From Sutcliffiella sp. FSL R7-0096 (GTDB lineage Bacteria; Bacillota; Bacilli; Bacillales; Bacillaceae_I), in the NCBI RefSeq assembly GCF_038595065.1, contig NZ_CP152003.1, positions 4,506,001 through 4,570,000 on the forward strand: a DNA stretch of 64,000 bases, in the 5' to 3' direction. Positions 59,754-64,000 of this stretch are shown here, in pieces. Below the pieces are notes generated by a model. It saw only the letters and a list, made by a program, of their open reading frames with translations. It did no database searches and was not told the DNA's origin. Numbering within the stretch: position 1 is the stretch's first letter; the number at the start of each line of letters is the position of its first letter. Position numbers and translations under genes: made by a program.

Positions 59754-60656
59754 TCATAGATTCAGAGAAAAAGTGGACTTCATCCTTGTCCCATCAGCCT
59801 GCCGAGTATACCTACAAACTGGAAATCCACTACACCCATAAAAAGATCCATATTTACCTTTTTTGATAGTAAGCTGCCCACCACATTTCGGGCATAATTC
59901 AGCTATGGCTTGGTTAAGAGTCTGTTTCTTGACTATCGGGTTTGTAGCCGCCGTTTTCTTTTCCTTTTGCTTATCCTTTATCGATTTCACATGTTGCTTA
60001 TGTACCATTTTCTTTTGCTTTCCATCCTGAATGACCAATTGCTCTAAGGCTTTATTGATTCCTCGCAACTCCACCTCACTTATTTGACGATTTAACGACT
60101 CCCTTATGACCTTGTTTAGTTGCGGGATTTGGATAATCCTTGCAGAGCTGAAATCGTCTTCAAATTTCAACGTGGACCTGGTGGAGAAAGCAATGATAGA
60201 TTGGTAGTTATAGTGCTCTCCAAGGTAACTCTTTAAAGCCTGGATATGCCCATAGTTCTGCCAAATAGGATTCAAAAATTTCTCTTTTCGCTTATAGATC
60301 ACCTGCGTCCAGTTGCGGTGGTTTTCCTTCCCGAAGATCCATCCATCATAATGCTTTGTCTCAATAACAAAGATTCCAGTCGGAGAAGTCACCACATGAT
60401 CTACTTGAGATGTACCACCATTTACACTTGGTACATATAAATCATGATACACAGTGAATAATGGTCCCAGTTTCTCTAACTCCTTGTTCACAGCCCTCTC
60501 CCCAACAGCCCCTTTTATCCTGGAATAGTTAGCTTTTAAATAAAGCATTCCTGCAAAAATTAGAAAAGGTACAACGATAGGAACTAAAAAATACAACACT
60601 GGTAATAAAATTATGCTACCTACAAAAATAACTACGACTTTCTGGAGATTGGACAA
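59754..60656 (-). CDS. Membrane NERD-domain protein with topoisomerase-type zinc ribbon
   Basis: The 300-residue product has an N-terminal membrane hairpin (VVVIFVGSIILLPVLYFLVPIVVPFLIFAGMLYL, about 7-40), a NERD domain (RIKGAVGERAVNKELEKLG, SQVDHVVTSPTGIFVIETKHYDGWIFG, about 47-110) with the D-x(n)-E-x-K core, a Lys-rich linker, and a C-terminal CPKCGGQLTIKKGKYGSFYGCSGFPVC zinc ribbon of the topoisomerase I type (about 256-283). The combination suggests a membrane-tethered nuclease-like protein that binds nucleic acid. The other NERD gene is at 18350. Confidence 0.88.
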   Translation of the reverse strand: MSNLQKVVVIFVGSIILLPVLYFLVPIVVPFLIFAGMLYLKANYSRIKGAVGERAVNKELEKLGPLFTVYHDLYVPSVNGGTSQVDHVVTSPTGIFVIETKHYDGWIFGKENHRNWTQVIYKRKEKFLNPIWQNYGHIQALKSYLGEHYNYQSIIAFSTRSTLKFEDDFSSARIIQIPQLNKVIRESLNRQISEVELRGINKALEQLVIQDGKQKKMVHKQHVKSIKDKQKEKKTAATNPIVKKQTLNQAIAELCPKCGGQLTIKKGKYGSFYGCSGFPVCRYTRQADGTRMKSTFSLNL

Positions 60657-60679
60657 AGTGACACCTCCCTTTCTGAGTC

Positions 60680-60722
60680 ATAGGGACAGGCACCGCGGCC
60701 CACGGAGGGTGGGGCGGCGTTC
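60680..60722. repeat. Degenerate GGGACAGGCAC element
   Basis: TAGGGACAGGCACCGCGGCCCACGG and GGGGCGGCGTTCCTGAGCCCTCA form an imperfect GC-rich hairpin, related to the element at 53386. Confidence 0.5.
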
Positions 60723-60730
60723 CTGAGCCC

Positions 60731-62035
60731 TCAACCCTCCTCTTCATTCTCTTCCTCTTCGTACCATTCATCATCTTCATTTTCTAAACTCTCATCATAT
60801 TCATAGTCCCACTCACTTTCCTCGTACTCCACCTGTTCCTCATCGTACAAGTACCAGTCACTTTCCTCGTATTCATAATCTTCGTCTTCCTCATAATACC
60901 AATAGTCATCCTCATACTCGGCATCTTCCTCATAGTAGTCGTAGTACCAGTAGTCCGTTTCTTCGTCATAGTAGTATCCTTCGTCGATGTACCAATCGTA
61001 GAGCCAGTCGTTGTCATATTCCCAGTATTCATAGTAGGAAGAATCGTCGGAGTAATAGCCCCCATTGAAGTAGCCGTATTCAAACAACTCCCACAGGTAG
61101 TCGTAATAATAAATTCCATCAGCATAATAAAATAATGAAGCAATTTCTTGGTCGGACATTGGATTTTGGATCCATGCTTCTATTAGCTCTACAATCGTGT
61201 AGATGGGAATGCTAAACCCAATATTGGTATCTCTCGTGTCCTCAGCGGAATTGATGGCAATGATTTTGGCCGTTTTTTGGGATAATAATGGACCGCCACT
61301 GCTTCCTGGAGAGATTGGTGCAGAGATTTGGTAAAGGTCTTCATAGATGAAATTATCAATGTAAAAATCTCTGTTTGTCCCGGTTATATAGCCCATAGTT
61401 GCGGTATTCTCCAGTCCAAGAGGGCTCCCCAGGGCGATGATTTCTTCACCAATAACGGTGGTATCTTCTGTTTCCATTTTTATTGGGATTCTGTTGGTGA
61501 AATCCGGGACGGACAGAATAGCCACATCAATCTCATTTGAATATCCTATTACTTTTCCTTGATGCTCTGTGCCCTGTATGGTGCGAACAACTACATTCAC
61601 ACTTCCTTCCACAACATGGGCATTTGTCACCACAATACCTTCCTTATTGTATAAGAAACCAGACCCCTGACTTTTATCAGTAAAAATGGTGTAGACTTGC
61701 TGCTGGGCCTCCGCGATGATATCCGTGAGCTCTTTGACTTTCTCTGCCTTTGGTTCCTCTATTTTCACCACAGGCTGCACTGGTTGCTGCTTTTCTTCCT
61801 CGTGTTTCACCACTTCTTTTGCTTGCTGTGTCTGTGTAATCTGCGTCTGTATGGGTGCCTGCTTGCTTTCCAATATGTTCGTAATCTTTATAAAGACCAG
61901 TCCGCTTACCGTGAAAAATAGAAGAAGCACCATTGTAAAAATCAAATAAAGCTTCCAGTTACTCTTCCCTGTTCCACATCCACTACAGAACCAATTACCC
62001 TTTTGTTTTTCTATGCCGCATTTTGGACAGTACAT
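60731..62035 (-). CDS. Membrane-bound HtrA-like serine protease with zinc ribbon and acidic tyrosine-rich tail
   Basis: ATG 62035 follows GAGGGGGGACTTT. The 434-residue product has a cytosolic zinc ribbon (YCPKCGIEKQKGNWFCSGCG, 2-21), one membrane helix (about 28-52), a Gln/Lys/Glu linker and a trypsin-like domain of the HtrA type: His in VVTNAHVVEG (about 139), Asp in EIDVAILSV (about 170), Ser in SPGSSGGPLL (about 245). No PDZ domain follows; instead the last 115 residues are almost only Tyr, Asp, Glu and Trp. The protease lies outside the cell and may degrade or sense misfolded envelope proteins. The tail is unusual. Confidence 0.88.
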   Translation of the reverse strand: MYCPKCGIEKQKGNWFCSGCGTGKSNWKLYLIFTMVLLLFFTVSGLVFIKITNILESKQAPIQTQITQTQQAKEVVKHEEEKQQPVQPVVKIEEPKAEKVKELTDIIAEAQQQVYTIFTDKSQGSGFLYNKEGIVVTNAHVVEGSVNVVVRTIQGTEHQGKVIGYSNEIDVAILSVPDFTNRIPIKMETEDTTVIGEEIIALGSPLGLENTATMGYITGTNRDFYIDNFIYEDLYQISAPISPGSSGGPLLSQKTAKIIAINSAEDTRDTNIGFSIPIYTIVELIEAWIQNPMSDQEIASLFYYADGIYYYDYLWELFEYGYFNGGYYSDDSSYYEYWEYDNDWLYDWYIDEGYYYDEETDYWYYDYYEEDAEYEDDYWYYEEDEDYEYEESDWYLYDEEQVEYEESEWDYEYDESLENEDDEWYEEEENEEEG

Positions 62036-62278
62036 AAAGTCCCCCCTCGAACTGTTTAGTAAAGATAAAAAGGAATAATATAACATTATTATACTCCTAA
62101 AATCCTATCCGAAAGGATAATTTTATAAATTTTGTAGTTTTAGGGGGTAAGGAGCCAGGAAGCTTGACCCGTTCTCCTTTACTCAAACTTGAGGGATTAT
62201 AAATACAGGTTTATTGGAATTTTATGTCAAAATTAGGGGAGTTAACTTATGTTAAGTCATTCAATTCGAGGTGATTTT

Positions 62279-62539
62279 ATGTTTTATTGGGTTTTATGTA
62301 TATCCATGATACTCTATATTCTGGGTTTTATCATAAACAAACAGCATAAACAATTATTCTCCAGCACTTCTATCCACATGAGATGGTGGTTTAGCTCTTC
62401 AACCATTGTATCTTTAGGCATCTGTATCGAACAATTATCAAATGGTGTCCAAAATATAAAGGTGTTGGTTTTTGGCTCCATTTCTTCCCTTTTATTTCTA
62501 ATAATCTCTTGGGTTACAAAAGATGACTTACCTCGCTAA
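62279..62539 (+). CDS. Small three-helix membrane protein
   Basis: CGAGGTGATTTT precedes ATG at 62279, chosen over the earlier in-frame ATG. The 86-residue product has helices at about 2-20, 36-52 and 57-76, with basic inner loops and an acidic end (TKDDLPR). No family recognised. The 190 bp after it are without an evident gene. Confidence 0.6.
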   Translation: MFYWVLCISMILYILGFIINKQHKQLFSSTSIHMRWWFSSSTIVSLGICIEQLSNGVQNIKVLVFGSISSLLFLIISWVTKDDLPR

Positions 62540-62729
62540 AATATTGGTAAAAGGTTCAAGGGTTCTTGTTCCTTCAACCTATAAAATATTTTAAAGCGAA
62601 GACAGCTCAGCGCTCCTGTCACCACAACTCCCTTCTACCAGTTATCAATTGCTTCTTGAAAATTGTTCTCAAATTGGCAAGGCGGTTAAAACTTAAGCCC
62701 TTCCATCTCTTTATCTCCACCTTTAATAC

Positions 62730-62954
62730 TTACAAACTTTCTAGTAGAGTTTTATAAAAATAATTACAGGCTTCTTCTTCAGTACTAAATCTCTTTATTT
62801 GTGACCTCAGACCTCTTTCACTATAATATACTTCCCATGTATTTTGACTTTTGTTTAAACAAAAAGCTTCATTAGGTAATCCCCCATTTAAATTGTATAA
62901 ATCACTAGGAACATTTTCATTAATTAAGGTTTGCTGTAATTCTTGTTTATTCAT
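62730..62954 (-). CDS. Small immunity-like protein (Imm59-like)
   Basis: From the ATG at 62954 (or 62963) the 74-residue product reads MNKQELQQTLINENVPSDLY, LNGGLPNEAFCLNKSQNTWE, YYSERGLRSQIKRFSTEEEA and ends CNYFYKTLLESL. It resembles short polymorphic-toxin immunity proteins of the Imm59 type in its GLPNEAFCL and WEVYYSERG segments. It lies 3' of a nuclease toxin and a YezG-like immunity gene, as orphan immunity genes often do. GGAGAGATGAATA precedes the start. Confidence 0.65.
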   Translation of the reverse strand: MNKQELQQTLINENVPSDLYNLNGGLPNEAFCLNKSQNTWEVYYSERGLRSQIKRFSTEEEACNYFYKTLLESL

Positions 62955-63040
62955 ATTATTCATCTCTCCCCTTATACCAAAAACGGATTGACATGCCTAC
63001 ACATACAACTTCCTTCTGAAAAAAACCTTGGCTGCTTAAG

Positions 63041-63511
63041 CTAACCAAGGTCTTTAAGGTAATTTCCCTTAACTTCTTCAAACCACAAATCAAAAATATC
63101 ATCTGGCAGTAGTTCGGAGTCAGTCGAATAAACTAATTCGTATTTATATTTTCCTTTTAGGCTATTTTGTTTTACATTATAATGTAATTTCATTTCTGTT
63201 GGCATATCTTTATTGAACTCTTCACATTTCTTATGAATCAGCTTTAGATTTTCATTACCTATTCTAAGTGCTGCCTTTTGCCTATCTCTCGAAACATCAT
63301 AAGCTTGATTATCTGATTCTTTTACAATCTTGTTTAACTGATGTTTATGAACTACTGCTCCTTTGATTTTATAAAAAAAGTCAAAAACATACATTTTAGG
63401 TTCATATGAACAATAAATAAAAATTTCATCTGCTTTATTTTCTACGTACTCTAAACAAATAGCCACCATGTCTGCTTGTAATTCTGAAAAATAATCCTCA
63501 AATACCTTCAT
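63041..63511 (-). CDS. YezG-family (DUF600) immunity protein
   Basis: The 156-residue product begins MKVFEDYFSELQADMVAICL and continues EYVENKADEIFIYCSYEPKM, the DUF600 signature, and ends IFDLWFEEVKGNYLKDLG. In B. subtilis YezG is encoded 3' of the LXG toxin YeeF and neutralises it. Here the gene follows the nuclease toxin by 10 nt. The likely role is to bind the toxin's nuclease domain before export by the type VII secretion system. Confidence 0.85.
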   Translation of the reverse strand: MKVFEDYFSELQADMVAICLEYVENKADEIFIYCSYEPKMYVFDFFYKIKGAVVHKHQLNKIVKESDNQAYDVSRDRQKAALRIGNENLKLIHKKCEEFNKDMPTEMKLHYNVKQNSLKGKYKYELVYSTDSELLPDDIFDLWFEEVKGNYLKDLG

Positions 63512-63521
63512 TTAATCACCC

Positions 63522-64000
63522 CTAATTCTCTAAACTTATAAACCTCATACGTCCATCTATTTCATACTCTATATCAAAGCTACTTGGTCTTAAACTTTTT
63601 CCTTCGTAATTAATTTTAACATTAACTGAAACATCTTTTCCTTCTACTATTGCATTAGCCCATTGATTTTCTAGTTTTTTGTATTTACTCAAATTAACAC
63701 TACTTGATTGAGAAACTAGATTATCTAAATCTGGAGAGCCTCCAAATCTATCACCCGCTAGGTGCCCTGCATGATCACCAGGTTCTTTACCAGGTGTGTT
63801 TGATTTATGTGGCAATCTAAATTCACGTTCTGTTAATTTTAAATCATCCGCATTAAATTCTTTAATCCTTCCAATGTCATCCGTCTTGTATTTATAATCA
63901 TATTCACCCGCTTGGTAGGTAGTATTTGGTTTTAGATCCCCTGTTTTACTTATATGTTTTTTATCCTTACCCTTACTACCTTTACCTGCTAAAGCTTCTA
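63522..64000 (-). CDS. C-terminal part of a YeeF-like nuclease toxin (5' end outside window)
   Basis: The frame is open from the window edge, so the short internal start is not real. The visible 159 codons carry a linker (EALAGKGSKGKDKKHISKTG, YQAGEYDYKYKTDDIGRIKEF) and a DNA/RNA-nonspecific endonuclease-like domain: GDHAGHLAGDRFGGSPDLDN with the DxxGH pattern, NLVSQSSSVNLSKYKKLENQWA and SLRPSSFDIEYEIDGRMRF. This ending is typical of LXG polymorphic toxins. The adjoining YezG-like gene supports it. The N-terminal LXG domain must be beyond 64000 if present. Confidence 0.85.
   Translation of the reverse strand, partial: EALAGKGSKGKDKKHISKTGDLKPNTTYQAGEYDYKYKTDDIGRIKEFNADDLKLTEREFRLPHKSNTPGKEPGDHAGHLAGDRFGGSPDLDNLVSQSSSVNLSKYKKLENQWANAIVEGKDVSVNVKINYEGKSLRPSSFDIEYEIDGRMRFISLEN

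Noticed and set aside
60784-61143. 119-codon minus-strand frame rich in Thr/Met and opposite frames rich in Ser/Phe
   Set aside because: These are alternative readings of the low-complexity acidic tail of the HtrA-like protease.
63522-63815. 97-residue protein as an independent gene
   Set aside because: The same frame is open up to the window edge and codes for toxin linker sequence, so the TTG at 63815 is an internal codon.

Overview
The window looks like a chromosomal segment of a spore-forming, low-GC Gram-positive bacterium of the Bacillaceae. Strong AGGAGG-type ribosome binding sites, CcpA-type cre sites, an ECF sigma/anti-sigma pair, DUF1540, DUF3889 and DUF4064 proteins, YesM/YesN and Lpl-type sugar systems and a YeeF/YezG-like toxin-immunity pair all point there. 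The genus cannot be fixed from sequence alone. I saw no rRNA, tRNA, phage or IS transposase gene. Most genes are on the minus strand.

Layout. 1-2942: 5' part of a secreted GH13 amylase/pullulanase with pullulanase-type starch-binding domains, behind two tandem LacI-type operators and a cre site. 3325-3635: a c-di-GMP-I-like riboswitch that can hide the ribosome binding site of a 58-residue protein. 4020-7809: small genes (DUF4064, VOC enzyme, a Cys/His-rich 51-mer, a C1q/TNF-like protein, a coiled-coil membrane protein). 8234-15786: a complete yhfWXS-php-yhfTUY operon plus its regulator yhfZ, the same gene families as the uncharacterised yhf cluster of Escherichia coli, with two matching palindromes. 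15887-17609: small metabolic or unknown genes. 17654-18314: a 13-unit, 52-bp tandem array of alternating inverted 9-mers, beside a NERD-domain gene. 19429-26055: RarD transporter, a frameshifted DUF6792 lipase-like gene with two paralogous membrane-anchored proteins, a rhomboid-like protein without catalytic residues, and a MerR-like DNA-binding coiled-coil protein. 26343-30347: ECF sigma/anti-sigma pair, thioredoxin-like protein, nucleotidyltransferase. 30794-33635: a three-gene envelope glycosylation operon. 33821-36330: LD-carboxypeptidase, lipoprotein, DUF3889.

36592-49764 is a fructan or fructo-oligosaccharide system: YesM/YesN-type two-component genes with a solute-binding protein; LplB/LplC/LplA-type importer, GH32 fructosidase and fructokinase in one operon; and a YesL-type DUF624 gene. 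The last two units share a composite operator (two 14-bp direct repeats 23 bp apart, then a cre site). Inside this region lies a second 52-bp array (44378-44949), unlike the first in its spacers but with the same 9-mers and spacing.

49765-51171 is decayed intergenic DNA: a 21-bp periodic CCGAA array, a dispersed element and a TerC-family pseudogene. 51245-62539: Ppx/GppA protein, pRiA4b ORF-3 protein, an SMR efflux pair with TetR repressor and two matching operators, a Vpr-like subtilase, DUF1540, a second NERD protein and a membrane HtrA-like protease with a zinc ribbon and an acidic, tyrosine-rich tail. 62730-64000: immunity proteins and the C-terminal part of a nuclease toxin that runs off the window.

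The least explained features are non-coding: the two 52-bp arrays, the two 21-bp periodic arrays (3774-3855 and 50193-50412) and the three-copy dispersed element with invariant 47-nt spacing.
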